A stretch of 64,000 nt of DNA, taken from contig OW121855.1 in assembly GCA_933228895.1 (NCBI GenBank), forward strand, positions 40,252,698 through 40,316,697. The letters run 5' to 3'. The notes below the pieces were generated by a model. That model saw nothing but the letters and a program-made list of their open reading frames with translations. It was not told where the DNA came from and searched no databases. Position 1 is the first letter of the stretch; the number at the start of each line of letters is the position of its first letter. This document shows, one piece after another, positions 48,386 through 60,511 of this stretch. The stretch is from Platycnemis pennipes. Taxonomy: Eukaryota; Arthropoda; Insecta; Odonata; Platycnemididae. A program made the position numbers and the translations under genes.

Positions 48386-49030
48386 CCATCGCTTAAATAT
48401 TATTACCTAGCATCTTATGTCGTGTAATAGTTATTGCAAACACATAAACCACGGGGGTTGCTGACAACCAGTAATCTTTGTCCTTTTTCATTTATGTTTC
48501 CCATTACATATTTTTCAGTTAATCTTACATCTTACTTAAACTTTTGGGACGACAGCGTTCCGATATCCTAAATTAGTTAGCCTTTCATTTTCTTTAACCT
48601 GGTTTTTTACTTCCGTGATATCTTCGTAGAGGTCTCTACTTTCTTCATTTTTGTAGTCTGTAAGAAGCACATAAGCCTGCCCCACGGGATGTCTACAGGT
48701 TTGGTCTCGATCATATGTGGTCTAGACCTTAACCATTATCATCCTTACATTGTACTGCAGGAAGCTCTTCACTCGTATTCCGGTGCCTTTTCTGAGTATT
48801 ATCCCAAATCCAGAGTTGCCATTTAAACACTCCGTGTGTATAATCCTTTAGATTCCGCTCCAGAAGTCTTTGTTTTCGAGCCACTTCATTTCCCTGGTCC
48901 CTAACGCGTTGAGGTCCATTCTGGGCATTTCCAGCTTCAGGTTCTCCAGTCTTCCATAGATCCGAAGTGATTTCACGTTCCACGTTCCCACCCTAAAACT
49001 TCTATCATACTTGGCTGATGTACTCTTTCG
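48386..49030 (-). pseudogene. LINE endonuclease domain (5' part of the split copy)
   Basis: On the minus strand: FRVGTWNVKSLRIYGRLENL (AP-like endonuclease motif with the catalytic Asn, about 48,950-49,010), LGTREMKW with the metal-binding Glu, KDFWSG, then with frameshifts SRDLYEDITEVKNQVKENER, LGYRNAVV (family LGDWNA, so Asp-Trp is altered) and NEKGQRLLVVSNPRGLCVCN (about 48,430-48,490). Together with 44,243-45,634 it forms one minus-strand LINE interrupted by piggyBac. About 170-200 codons between the endonuclease and the RT are absent. The region upstream (49,030-49,265) may be its 5' leader. Confidence 0.88.
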
Positions 49031-49269
49031 GGTAGTCTTCTTCCGGAGATCCAAATAGAGGACTATTTTATATCCGTAATATTTTACTCGAGAGGATTCC
49101 ATCAAGTGTGGATAAAAAGAGAAGAACGAAGTAACTGCGACTCCTCGGGATAATAATGCGGTGGTTTCTCCATCTCTTCCACATCGCAGTAATAAAGTCC
49201 TTAAAATAAAAGCCTGTAGTGAGAAGATTGTCACTGTACGGACTACTGTGATCTCCACCATCCCTATTA

Positions 49270-52200
49270 TATTTGTCGGTACTATACTATTTATTGTTAA
49301 ATTGGTTTTATTATAATATAATACATGTTAATACATATATTAATACCCTGTTGATGTTGTAATGAGACTATGTAAACGTTTTTATGCGTATGTTTCAAGG
49401 GAAAATAATGTCCTGGAACAAATAAATCTAAATATAATAATATCTATCTATTAAGAAGAAGATCTCCTGCCCTCCACGGGTGATGAGCTGCGTATGAGAT
49501 GCACTTTTGTCGTTATTGTTGGTGCCTGCCATCATCGAGTCACGGTATCTTCTCAGGTTCCTGTGTCACGTAACTTGCCCATGGCTACACGAATAACCCC
49601 TCGTAATGCCGTTGCTTTTTGTCCATGAGAGCTTATTCGACGAGAAAACTCGCCTACCTTGTAGCTAACTCCTACAACACTAGAGAGCGACCCACCATCC
49701 GCAACCCGGTGGACGCACTCGGTGTCTTTAAGCTCAACCGCAAGCCCCCTCCCTCAAATATACTCGTTTTACTAAAAATACTTTTTATGCACCTCCACCA
49801 ATTGAAATTTTGTAAATCTGTACCTCATGTTCAGTTTTTAAGCCGAAACACGTGTTGAAACGTTTGAAAATACTTTTGTGGAAATTGTTATGTTACCTAT
49901 TTGACCAACATGCGTCAAGCAATAAGCCTGATATTGTAAAGTTAATGAGCAATTTTCTATTTCAATGTATAATTTGCATTTTAAATTGGTTTTCAAAGTG
50001 TTTTGCACAATTTTCATAAATTTTCTACCCTTCCCTTATTCTATATTTATCAAAGTCACACTGTTTGAAATAAAAGTATTCACTGTCGTTCGGCCTATGC
50101 TAAAAACGATCCTCATAGGTATTAAATGAATAGGCAGAGAACTAGAGCTACTTTTGGAGATGAAAGAGCAGCAAAATACAGGGGGTGTTAACTAGACTTT
50201 TGCGTGCCATCTTGCCGTAAAGGTGGTAGGAAGAAAGTGACGCACGGAAACCGTGAGTGAGTCGGCAGATTAAGAATCGGGCTCCCATTACCGCCCGTCC
50301 CAATATTCTGCCTCGTCACCAAAGGCACACCTCTCCCCATTTTAAGGGGCGCGTTCTCTTTGGCATCTGACAAGTTCGTGTGTTTACGAGGAAGGGCTGA
50401 GTGGTTGCGGTCTGCCGGAAGGGTGGGCGGTACATGAAAGGTGGGTGGGGGGATGGGAGGAGAATTGATGTTACGTGCCGCGATGGGGGATCACGGAGTG
50501 ATATTGGCGTTTTCAGTCCCCGAGCTTGATTGGATGTCATGATTCATAACACTTTATCAACTGAAAATATCTTTGTTAGTCCTCGGGAATATTGGCTGGC
50601 GAAGGATACCCTAATAAAAGAAGGGGTGTAAAATTGTTCAAGGCGTTCCTTCGCTAATAGCATTTTCCTAGTGAATTATTACGCGTCACGGATATTGCAA
50701 CTTTTCGTGTGATAACTTTTTTCAAGTGCTATCATTTCATTTATTGCTTCAGTTTAATCATATCGTGGTCGGATGAGGAGCATTCAAATTGATTCTCGCA
50801 GTAACACAAAATCGTTGGTATATGTTAAATATTTAGTGTATTTTCAGGAAATCCGAGTAAAAGAAATACATATTTACTAAATTTAAATGGCATAAATGTA
50901 TTTTGGCCACAAAAGGAATATAAATCACCACTCAGTAGAAAAACATTTTTATTAATGAGAACAATAACATCACACACAAGTTTGAGACTAAATATTACTA
51001 TGCGGGGACATCATTCTTCAACATAGTGTATTAGTGATATTTGACTTTGTTCCGGTTTTTTGGAGATAGTTATTTAGCGCCATTAGTTTTAAAATGAATT
51101 ATTCACAGTCTGTGAGCTCTTAAAACCTATGTGTATTCCTTGTTTATCTAGCAAGATACCAATTGCAGTCAATGTAATGTGTTTTGAAATATATTCCTCC
51201 CACAGAGGAACACAAAAATTAAATTTTTAGTAAATATATCAAAATACGGATTCGTTTGTTTTTAAATACCCAGATACTACAGCAGTAAGACATTTCTGTG
51301 TGAAAATGGGTATTGTCAAATGTATCAAACAAAATATTAAATTTAAAATTCTGATGAACAAAAATTAAGTTTTTATGTTTTTAATAATGCAACTCCCATT
51401 AAATTAATTCTGTGCATTCTTTACAGCATCTTTACACATGAAATATTGATTTAAGTTAACTAAAGGAAGGAAAGCTCCACAAAAATGCCAATGCTGGAGG
51501 AACACTCTAGGAGACGTATTGAAATTTCAAATAAAAACTCGCAGAAGCCGAATACAGTAAGACATTTTTTATTTTCGTTCCTAAAAAATTATAATATATA
51601 AACATAAATTGCATCGTAAGTAAGACAAAATTTTAATCTTACCGCTTAGTTTTCAAATTACCGAATGTAACTTGCAGGGGTTATAGGTATACGTTTCAAT
51701 AGAAAAGTATAACGCCTTAATATACACCCTTATTACATTTTGCGTTTTCCGCAAACACCAGTATTTTGTCATGAGGAAGGTGTTAATAACCTATACAACT
51801 GTAAAAATGTAGGTTACCGTAATTGTAACATATCAATGCATCAACTAATTGTTTTAAAAGTATAAGCACATGCTAAAATCTGTTTTTATCACTTCATATG
51901 CCTTTGAAAATAATCTCTACATGCATCATAAATAAAATATATTTCTGTAATCATTTCTCGACTAATCCCAGCTACGCCCTCACGTCTTCTCCCCACGCCT
52001 CAATATTTCGGTCATTGCACTGCTGCCTGCAATCCAACCTTGTTTAAAGCAAAGCATGTCGCGCCGCAAAATGCCGAGTCCCTTTCCAGACACAAGTTCT
52101 TCAACGCGCATGATAAGTGCCTCCATCGAATCTCCGTCGAGTTCGGCTCAGAGGGTTAGTTAAAAAAAAGGCTTTCTCAGACCCTTTTGATCTACAATTA

Positions 52201-53008
52201 ATGTGCAAAAAAGACGAGTCAAGCACGGAAGCGAGAGCAGTTATTTTCTGCGACCTAAAATTTCTCAACTTTGCGTGACAGGGAGCGCAATTATGCCAAC
52301 TAATCAGAGACCAGGCATCCGTACTGCCAATTTCACCGCAAATATTGACAAAAGGCTTTTTGAGAGCATGTCTGAGTATTAAATGCACCCCCAGAAGTGA
52401 CAGGTGATTTCTACCCTAATAAGCCTTCTCGACAATGCCTTAGGTTTCTCTGGGGATAACGACAATTTAATTATAATTACGTGTACACGTTGGTAGCACT
52501 CTTCCAGTTCCATGGACTGATTTTGTGGTAGGTTTGGCCTAGTTCATGATAGGCTTTAACGTCCCTAGTTTCCTAATGAATGGCCAAAATACCTAATCAT
52601 ACCTACTTGGAGGAGAAATTTACGGTCTCTTCGACCAAAACAGAGGTAGGCAGATTATTAGTAAAAGAATGACAAATGCAAACGCAGGGCACAATTTCAA
52701 CAAAAAAAATAAAGTTCTCAAAAATTCCTAAAGTTCAGAGGCATGGGAAACGAGATTATGGAATGGGAATGTTGTAAGAATCCCATTGATATTATTCTAT
52801 AATTTACAAACCCATTCATCGAAAATGAAGCACAACGGCTACAATTTTCTCTATGTATGCAAACACATACTCATAAGAATGTTAGCTCCATTAACGTCAC
52901 TGCTATATGCTGCCTTTTCATGACGGATAGATTCAATGTTATAATAAAGGCAGTTAAATAAAGTTTGACGAAAGGAAGACATATCTTAAATGATTTCACA
53001 ACATTAGG
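49270..53008. other. no recognisable gene; two GC-richer patches
   Basis: Mostly AT-rich. 50,190-50,540 is GC-rich with open minus frames of biased composition. 51,960-52,430 is a complex, non-repetitive moderate-GC block lacking a recognised product. Nothing else seen. Confidence 0.45.
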
Positions 53009-53019
53009 TATGCTTAGTT
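53009..53019. repeat. direct repeat flanking the PLE foldback, left
   Basis: TATGCTTAGTT, identical to 53,877-53,887; a candidate target-site duplication. Confidence 0.7.
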
Positions 53020-53065
53020 AACTGTTCACTGTTTCAGGTATCACGTAGTTGAAGTGAGACACAAT

Positions 53066-53313
53066 AGGTGAGTAAAAAACTTTAGCACTTTTCCGCAATA
53101 TATTTAAAATAATACAATTTGCACAACACGTGATTTGGCTTACTAAGCCATCATCAGGTGTACACTCACAAACTTTCCGTGACAGTAGCGCAATATATTA
53201 TGTGAAACGGAAAGGGGATGGGGATAGGAGAAAGTGGTTAGGGGGGAGAGGAAGGAATGACTAGATGGTGAGTGTCAAGGGGGGGGGAGGAGTTCAGTGG
53301 CGAGGAGAGAATT
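53066..53313. repeat. foldback left arm
   Basis: Inverted partner of 53,626-53,874. Contains the hairpin GGCTTACTAAGCC (53,137-53,149) next to TCATCAG, the complement of the CTGATGA motif. Confidence 0.92.
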
Positions 53314-53369
53314 ATGAAAAGGAAAGAACTGTATAAAGCACTCTAAGGGGTTTGTCCTTGGGACTGGAT

Positions 53370-53640
53370 TAGGGAAGTGGAAGGTTATTTGGAAAAGGAA
53401 TAGCAAGCAATGGGAAATGGATCCGGAACAGTTGGTCATTCAACAGCAGGTTACTATCACTATGTATAATTTCCCACTGTTCCCACGCATCAAATCTTGG
53501 ACCTTTTCTTTCAATATGCAGAATTTCCGGTTCAAAGAGGCAGTGGTTCGATGTTTCCAGGGGGTTTTTGGCCAGCAGTGACGATTTGTCTCCCTTATCC
53601 ACACACCTTCGATGCTCTTGAAGTTCATAATTCTCTCCTC
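53370..53640 (-). pseudogene. Penelope-type GIY-YIG endonuclease, C-terminal fragment
   Basis: The minus strand reads LQEHRRCVDKGDKSSLLAKN, then HCLFEPEILHIERKGPRFDA, WEQWEIIHSD and NLLLNDQLFRI before low-complexity codons and a stop. It resembles the region after the catalytic GIY-YIG core in Penelope-like polyproteins ('-H----K-DKS-LA-H ... ILH-E-KG-R---LEQ-EI-----N-LLNDQ'). The catalytic GIY and YIG motifs are not included, so it cannot act as a nuclease. Confidence 0.78.
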
Positions 53641-53874
53641 GCCAACCCACCCCCCCCCTCCCCTCACTCACCATCTAGTCATTCCCTCCTCTCTCACCCT
53701 AACCACTTTCTCCTATCCCCATTCCCTTCCCGTTTCATATAATATATTGCGCTACTGTCACGGAAAGTTTGTGAGTGTACACCTGATGATGGCTTAGTAA
53801 GCCAAATCACGTGTTGTGCAAATTTTATTATTTTAAATATATTGCGGAAAAGTGCTAAAGTTTTTTACTCACCT
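53626..53874. repeat. foldback right arm
   Basis: Inverted partner of 53,066-53,313, ending CTCACCT at 53,874. Confidence 0.92.
53783..53815 (+). ncRNA. degenerate hammerhead-ribozyme-like motif
   Basis: CTGATGA (53,783-53,789) is followed by a perfect hairpin GGCTT-AGT-AAGCC (53,791-53,803) and then AAATCACGTG. Penelope-like terminal repeats are known to encode hammerhead ribozymes with core CUGANGA - stem II - GAAA. Here the GAAA position reads AAAT, so the core is imperfect and self-cleavage is doubtful. The same motif is mirrored in the left arm. Confidence 0.35.
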
Positions 53875-53876
53875 AA

Positions 53877-53887
53877 TATGCTTAGTT
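53877..53887. repeat. direct repeat flanking the PLE foldback, right
   Basis: TATGCTTAGTT, identical to 53,009-53,019. Confidence 0.7.
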
Positions 53888-54990
53888 CAGCCCAATATGA
53901 TAGCTCTTCCTTATTTACTTGTAAAACTGAAAAGGACTTGTCTTATACACAGGCGCTGAAAGAAAGAAACGAATAACATGATTTATCACTTGCAAGAATT
54001 CAAATGAAGTGTTTCTCTCAGTATGTGTACCACTACCCCAATTATACTCCAATGATCTCAGTACAAGCATTTATTTCCTTTTCTGTTCCCTCCTCAATTT
54101 CACGAGACGTTTTTTGCAAAATATTTGTTTTCACCAAGTCCCAAGTATATGCATAATGATTCCACTCTTGATTATGTTTTACTTTAAATTGTTATTTTTC
54201 TACTTGCTCTTATTTAGGTTAATTCGTTTCTCTTTTTTTTGTGCAGCATTTATGCATTTCTTCGAACAATTCCTTTTGCTCACTGAATATATTGGTTAGG
54301 TGGTAGGATCATCTTTTTTATCTGATTTTATTTTATGCGTCACTCTCACGACGGCTATGCCCAGAAACTGAAAAGCATCCTTTAATATTCAAATGTACTC
54401 TTCCCAGAGCAGAGGAATTAATAACTACCATCGTATTTTACAGAGTATCTTGGACGAATCGGCTTTTGATTTGATGAAGTGCATTTTTGGCAATCCACAG
54501 AAATATAATGGCTTTAATCATTATAAAAACGCCATCTCTATGCTTTAATGCGTGTTATTTACCTACTTTAAGACCAAAAGTAGAAAATACAAATGCTGTG
54601 TCTTTTGATAAAAATGAAAATAAAAATACATGAAATCGACATGGCCTAAATCACAAGAAAAAAGGCAGAAATTACATGTATTGACTCAGCTAAGGTATTC
54701 GCGGCTAGCTCGAAATGCTTAAATTCATGTGCGTTATCGACTAGCTGATGCAATTACAATGAAAATTGCTTTCCCAGTAAACTACAGAAGAGTAATCCTT
54801 CCATGCTACGACCTTATAAATATTTCCGTAGATTAAAAACAAGATATGCGAAGAGTGTAATCTTTCCTAATAAGAACGGAAGCAGGAAAGTAGGGTTTTT
54901 ACCGTTTTTTTCTGCTCGCAAAAAGTATCGCATTCAACCACGCCCTGTAGTCTTCCTGTGGCGCTTAGCGATTGGATGTGGAGGCAGAAC
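53888..54990. other. no recognisable feature
   Basis: AT-rich; nothing recognised. Confidence 0.5.
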
Positions 54991-55400
54991 TATTAATCCT
55001 CTTTAGCGGAGGTCGTTGTATGCGCACCCCACTCTCCGTGGGGACAGGCGAAAAGAGAGGGGGAGGGGTGAGAAAGAGACGTAGGAGGGATCCGCGGGAG
55101 GGCAGAGGAGACGGCAATTTTTACGCAACCCGATTACCTCCGCCGCTGCCATTAAGCTTCGTGCCCCCGAGTCGTATATCGTCATTTTCCCCGTGACACC
55201 TGCGGAAGTGAACTCCAAGAGGGCTGGATGACTCATGCGTCGCCTCATGCCTCCTAGCGACTTAAATGGGTGCGGCGGATGAGACGCGGTAGCCGAAGGA
55301 ATCAAATACACTGTGAGCGAGCTGTGCCTACCTCTGAAGAGTAGGCTGCGTCGGGAGCTGTATGGTAGAGTCTCCTTCAACCATGAGAAACTTCTTTCCT
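54990..55400. other. GC/CpG-rich island
   Basis: Abrupt GC rise with a short hairpin CCCCAC-TCTCC-GTGGGG (55,027-55,043), a G/A-rich run after it, and CG-rich DNA to about 55,380. The minus strand is open for 125 codons without a recognised domain. Confidence 0.35.
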
Positions 55401-57479
55401 ACATTTCAAGGTGAAGGAGACTAAAAATGATCAGATGATATTTCGGATAAATCAATAAAAGAATGGACTGCATACTAATTTCAACAAGTCAATAATTCAA
55501 GTGTAGGTAACTACCTACCCCACGTTACCAACTAATCGTTTTTACTAAAATTTTCGCCAATAATGGTTACACAGAAGATATACGAAAGCTTGAAAAAAAA
55601 TTAAATTGACCACTTTATCTCAAGGCTGAAAGTTTTGGACGATCACTAATTATCTCTTTTTCCTGCTAGTAATGTGAAAATAAATAATGCAAACAGCAGC
55701 TATACATTACACAGTTTTATTATAAATGTGTATAGTTCGTTAGTTGATGCGGGGTTGGAGATACCAAACTCATCTTTGCAGAGCAAGTGTGAAATGAAAA
55801 AAAATTAAAAATACGTTTAGAAGCGCTAGTACTGGCGGAACACACTGATATCCATTGCAATCAGGGATAATCTCATGCTTAAAAGGCTTTGAGTTAATCT
55901 GTGAAAATTAGAATGCAAAAGCAGCATTCATGACACTCGACAACAAAAATAAATATTCGTGAAACACCAGAGCCAATAATGCTAGTTACTACAGGCATTT
56001 ATTGCAATTGCTCACTCATCGAAAACGAATGCGCATAAGTTATGAAAAGCATATTTTTCTCAGTAATTTCCTGCTGTTTCCAGAGAAAATATAATATTAT
56101 TACTCGATAATATTTTAAGCAACGCATTTATTTATCTCTTTAAAAACTCAGCAGTCTAAATCATCCTAATTTCAAGTAAATATCACTAGAAATCCATTAT
56201 TCCTAAAAAAACAAATCTTGTATTAGGTCAATTTAGGTTCGTTTTACGCCACTCAGGAATCTATCTATAAGGCAATCAAATATAAGGCGTAGTTCCGATA
56301 CGGTTACTAACGTCGTGAGGGGCCTGTAGTACAAATCCTACATCACTGCATCCATGGTTACGAATATTAAATCTGATTATGTGAATCTTCCTCGCTATGC
56401 GCCACAAACATCACTATAAAAACTGACACGAATATGTAGAATGCGTGAGATTGAAGAATTCTTGAAAATGGCAATCTCTTTATCTTCGAAATAGTCCCTA
56501 TGAGTTAAAGAACTATGCAACAATTTAGAGAATGAAATGTGTGATAATTCAAATTTACAATTCAAAACTTGACAAGGGCGAATAAAATGGAATTTAATGA
56601 AAATATCAACGAAATAGGGATGCAAGTAACGTTCTCATAATTAAATTGCAATTGGCAATAAAAAGGGGAACTTTACAGTCTTAAGCAAAAGGATTTCAGT
56701 AGCTTTGTTTTATTTACGGGAAGTTATGGACTTAAAGATGTCGCAGGGATCAAAATAGACGGACTATGCAACAACCTTCCAATCTGTATCGCATATCATT
56801 CCACAGATGAGAAGAAAATTAAGTTTTTAACAGTTTCTAATAAATCTAAATGCTTTTTATAAAATACAAAACATTTTCAATCATATTGATATAATATGCT
56901 GCTGAGTGATTTCATTTTGAAACCCTTACTTCTCCCTCTAAATATCTCATTCGTGAAGGGTTAGTTTGTGTTGACAGCGATAGAAGTTGGAAGTGGATTG
57001 AAAATTACATAATTGTCCAGTAGGGGCATTTGCATAGAGATTATCAGAGAAGAAAAAATAGGTATGATGTAGGAAACGATAAAAGTAAATTACGGAGTCG
57101 CTACAAGGCATGCACTCAATTTAAAAGAGATTTTCAAGAAAATCTGGATCCAGCGTGCTTAGAGTCATCATGTGGAAAATATAAAATTTGGTATCTAGAA
57201 ATATGAAATGGAAAGAAGCATGCGGATCTAATGTGTGACTAAACAGGATGTACATAACATATGAAAAGCGTCAGGCATAAAGGCAGGTTTTTATAAAACA
57301 TTCATTGCTATAATTATCCATGATGACAAGCTGTAAACGGCTAACCCTAGTCTCATGATCTCTCCTTCACTCTAACGAAAAGGTTGAGTGGCCAGCAAGT
57401 TAAGTTTGCAGTCGCAATTAAAATCTTAAAGAAATTAATCTATTCCATTTGCAAAACTATGACTTACGTAATTTTTCTT
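55401..57479. other. no recognisable feature
   Basis: AT-rich; nothing recognised. Confidence 0.5.
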
Positions 57480-57692
57480 CATCATCATCATGGGTCAACA
57501 ACACTAGGATTGGTTTGACGCAGCCCTCAATTCGATTCCTCTATCGAGCAACCTCTTCATATTAACGTAATTCCTCTCTTTTACATCCTTCACAACGTAT
57601 TCTATACATCTCATACGGGGCCTGCTTTTTCCTTTCTTCCCTTTCACTTCTTCCTCGACGATTGTCTTCATCAGGCAATCGTGGCTCAACAG
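57480..57692 (-). pseudogene. LINE 3' end fragment with GATGAT tail
   Basis: The minus strand reads DCLMKTIVEEEVKGKKGKSR, then YVVKDVKERNYVNMKRLLDR and ELRAASNQS with a stop, followed by ATCCTAGTGTTGTTGACCC and a GATGATGATGA tail (57,480-57,492). It is a 5'-truncated copy of the family at 2.3, 14.1, 16.5, 20.4, 44-49 and 61.6-64 kb; its C-terminal part is one of the least damaged. Confidence 0.88.
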
Positions 57693-58840
57693 TAATTTTT
57701 CTTAGGGTATAATAATCAGATAGAAAGTTCCAATTATATTAATGTAATTTGAGCCTAATAATGAGTAACTGACTAACTTCCGAGAACACGGCGAGCGTGA
57801 CCTTTTAGACTCCTCGTGTACATGTACTCATAAGTATGTTTCTACGTACTTATAAATTTCCAAGCGGTAACAGTGACAATTGCCTTTGTCAAACCTTTGA
57901 TACTCACAATCTCACATGACCTTGCCTTCTCCTTGCTTCTACCTTATTTACAGTGAATGTCCAAGGTCAAAATATCATATTTTGCCAACTTCTTCGCCTT
58001 CAACTAGTCCTCTCCTTCTCGCATCTCCTGAATTGATAATTCCCGCATTTGTAGGCCCTGGTTTAGTCCATTTCTTATCTTCATGCATTTTTACTATATA
58101 CAACACAAAATGAATACCTTTCAGCTAGCCATCAAGATGAATGATAAAAAGAGCCGGAAGCCCAGTCGAAGGAGCGAGGACAAGAAGGAGATTCAGCAAC
58201 TTATTGCTGGAATCCGAAGCAAAATGATGCTATGAAAGAGAGTCAATAATATGAGAAGTGAATCATCCGCCGGGCCTTCTTTCTCCATTTCCTCCCTGGT
58301 ATCCAATTGCAGCCTCGTACTAACAGTGAAATTTTCTCCAATTCTACGTTCTAGGGAATTACGCTCACAATTGTGAAAAGAGGAAGATGAATAAGATGTT
58401 GATGAGTAATATCAAGTACGTAGGTACATAGGTTCGATCCATTGCAGAATAGATATTATATATCTTCTCATTACATACTATCTATATAAATGAATGCAAA
58501 AACTTTTCTGTTTAAAGAACGGGCTAAAATTCTGAGATTTAAGGAAAAGAAAATTTTAGGATAAATATTTTAAGGCCTCTTACGTTGTAAATCAGTTAAA
58601 TTACTCAATATATAGTGATGATGATAGTTATCGAAATGTAAATGCATCAGTTACATTGGTTCATGGTAGTTTTCTGGGGAGAAACGCAGGTAGACCGGCA
58701 TATTTCTGAAGGATGCATGAAAAACATTAATTTTTATCGTAGAACGTCGATCAAAAGACGCTCGTAATTCTCTTAGAACGTGTGATACAATGGTCGTAAT
58801 AAATTGTTGCCCATTTAAATAGTTAATGACTTTTAACATC
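57693..58840. other. no recognisable feature
   Basis: AT-rich; nothing recognised. Confidence 0.5.
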
Positions 58841-58844
58841 GTAT

Positions 58845-58985
58845 TGCACGCGGTCAGTTTCGTCCGGGCGGCCCCTTGCCGCGAGAGTCTGGTCGCTGAT
58901 GAGGGTCGAAGCCGAGCAAGGGACGGATTAGGCCGATCGCGAGCAGAGACCCTCGCTAATGACCGTCTACCTGCGTTGCCCCCCA
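58845..58985. other. short CpG-rich patch in AT-rich DNA
   Basis: About 140 bp dense in CG (GGGCGGCCCC, GGCCGATCGCGAG) with sharp borders. Open on the plus strand in a frame from 58,826 to 59,059 (77 codons), but no domain is recognised. Could be a fragment of a GC-rich exon, a processed-gene remnant or part of a mobile element. Confidence 0.35.
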
Positions 58986-60511
58986 GAAAACTATCATTAA
59001 CCGTTACATTCTTTTACAAGAGAAAAAGGCTGAAAAAGCACTCCTTTCCATTGAAATAAGTACTTCATTATTTTATACAAATATTGAAAATTCTTGTTAC
59101 TTACTGAGGCCCAAGGACTGACATTTACTATTATAATTTATTATTATTACCTACTGTTCATATTTTGGAGGATTTCCAGTTTTCCAAGGAAAAAAAATCT
59201 CTAAATATCTTGAAAAATAAAATCATGGATTGTTGTCAAAGTCCTTTAATCAGCGCTTCTATTTGGTAGCTTCAACTGAGCCAAATCCCAGGATAACAAA
59301 ATAATAAAAATTTTATTCCTAAACTCATTTTTTTGTTAAATGAATCCCTTTACACAAATAACACAAATACCTCATGCTGACGCTAGAACAATTTCTCTAC
59401 CCTAATTTTTAGTTGGCGGTCATGAGATAATTGGTCAATTTACGATATCATCACCTACTGTTTTCATATAAGTTGACTAGTCATTGACCATATTAGTGAT
59501 TTATTTGAGGCAATCAAAACTGGTAATTTTTGGAGATACGTGGTCGTATGTAAGGCGATGCCTACAATGCAACAGAATAGCCGTTAAAACTACTTGTAAT
59601 CTTGCATCAAGTTGGTGTTTGAAGTTTTGATATTGTATATGATTGTGGCACAGATAAATCCGTCAAGCAACGGATTTATTTTAACCGAGAGTATTCACGA
59701 TTTTGTAATACTAATTCACAGAACAGAATATTGGTCTTGCTAGTAAGCCAAACTCACGTATTAAATACTTAAATGATAATGAAATTAAAATTGTATGGCC
59801 CATTTTATAGCTTTCTGCCCTTGCAACTTCTTTTCTCTACCTTCACAGGTAAACCCTATTCCACTTCGGCGAAGCACTTTTTGAGAACTGTGAGAAGTTT
59901 CGAGTTTGGACGCCAAACCGAGCCAAAGACAGATGGAGAGGAAGGTTGAGGCAGCTCTTGAACTTTTATGAGGTCGCATCCTTACAAGGTAGGTCGTCGA
60001 AGCCATTAATGGTGCTACTACATGGTGGTCTTGGGGAAGAAGCAAACTTTGAACGGGAAAGTCCCTTGTAATTTTTTACGTAATTGAGTTAATATTTGAT
60101 TCACTTAGAACTCGGCATATAAAACTTTAAAATGGTTATCGAATAATTATACAAAGATTCGTTGTAATGGGTTAGATTTCCATCCAGTATAAATCTGATT
60201 TATCTAGTGAGTCACTTTGGGACCTTCTCCTGTGGGGACATCTATAAACCAATTATTACTTGGATAACGATCCACTGTGATGCTTTCTTAGAAAAAATTA
60301 TGAGCTAAATCTATAAAAAAATAACATACATTTGCAACATTGACCGTTGAATTCCTGCACCTAGGAATCCTAATTTACGATATGACGTAATACCTGCCGT
60401 GCCGTGCCGAAACATATATCATAATGGACTAGAAACCTTCGGATAATTATTTTGAAGCATGCCATAACAATAATAAGTCAACAGTTGGAAATGAGCTATA
60501 ACTTAATCCTA
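58986..60511. other. no recognisable gene
   Basis: AT-rich. A moderate-GC segment at 59,800-60,060 has an acceptor-like TTCACAG at about 59,850 and a donor-like AAGGTAGG at about 59,988, but the enclosed frames have no recognised similarity. Confidence 0.4.

Larger units (their letters stand above)
53020..53876 (-). mobile_element. Penelope-like element in foldback form
   Basis: Two arms of about 245 bp (53,066-53,313 and about 53,626-53,874) are inverted copies, nearly identical, each ending AGGTGAGTAAAAAACTTTAG. They enclose about 310 bp that encodes the end of a Penelope-type GIY-YIG nuclease on the minus strand. The unit is flanked by an 11-bp direct repeat. Penelope-like elements are known for long terminal repeats in direct or inverted orientation and for 5' truncation, which fits. 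The left side carries an extra 46 bp between the direct repeat and the arm. Confidence 0.82.

Noticed and set aside
59785..60060. Exon-like interval between TTCACAG and AAGGTAGG
   Set aside because: No frame across it has recognisable similarity and both signals are short and common.
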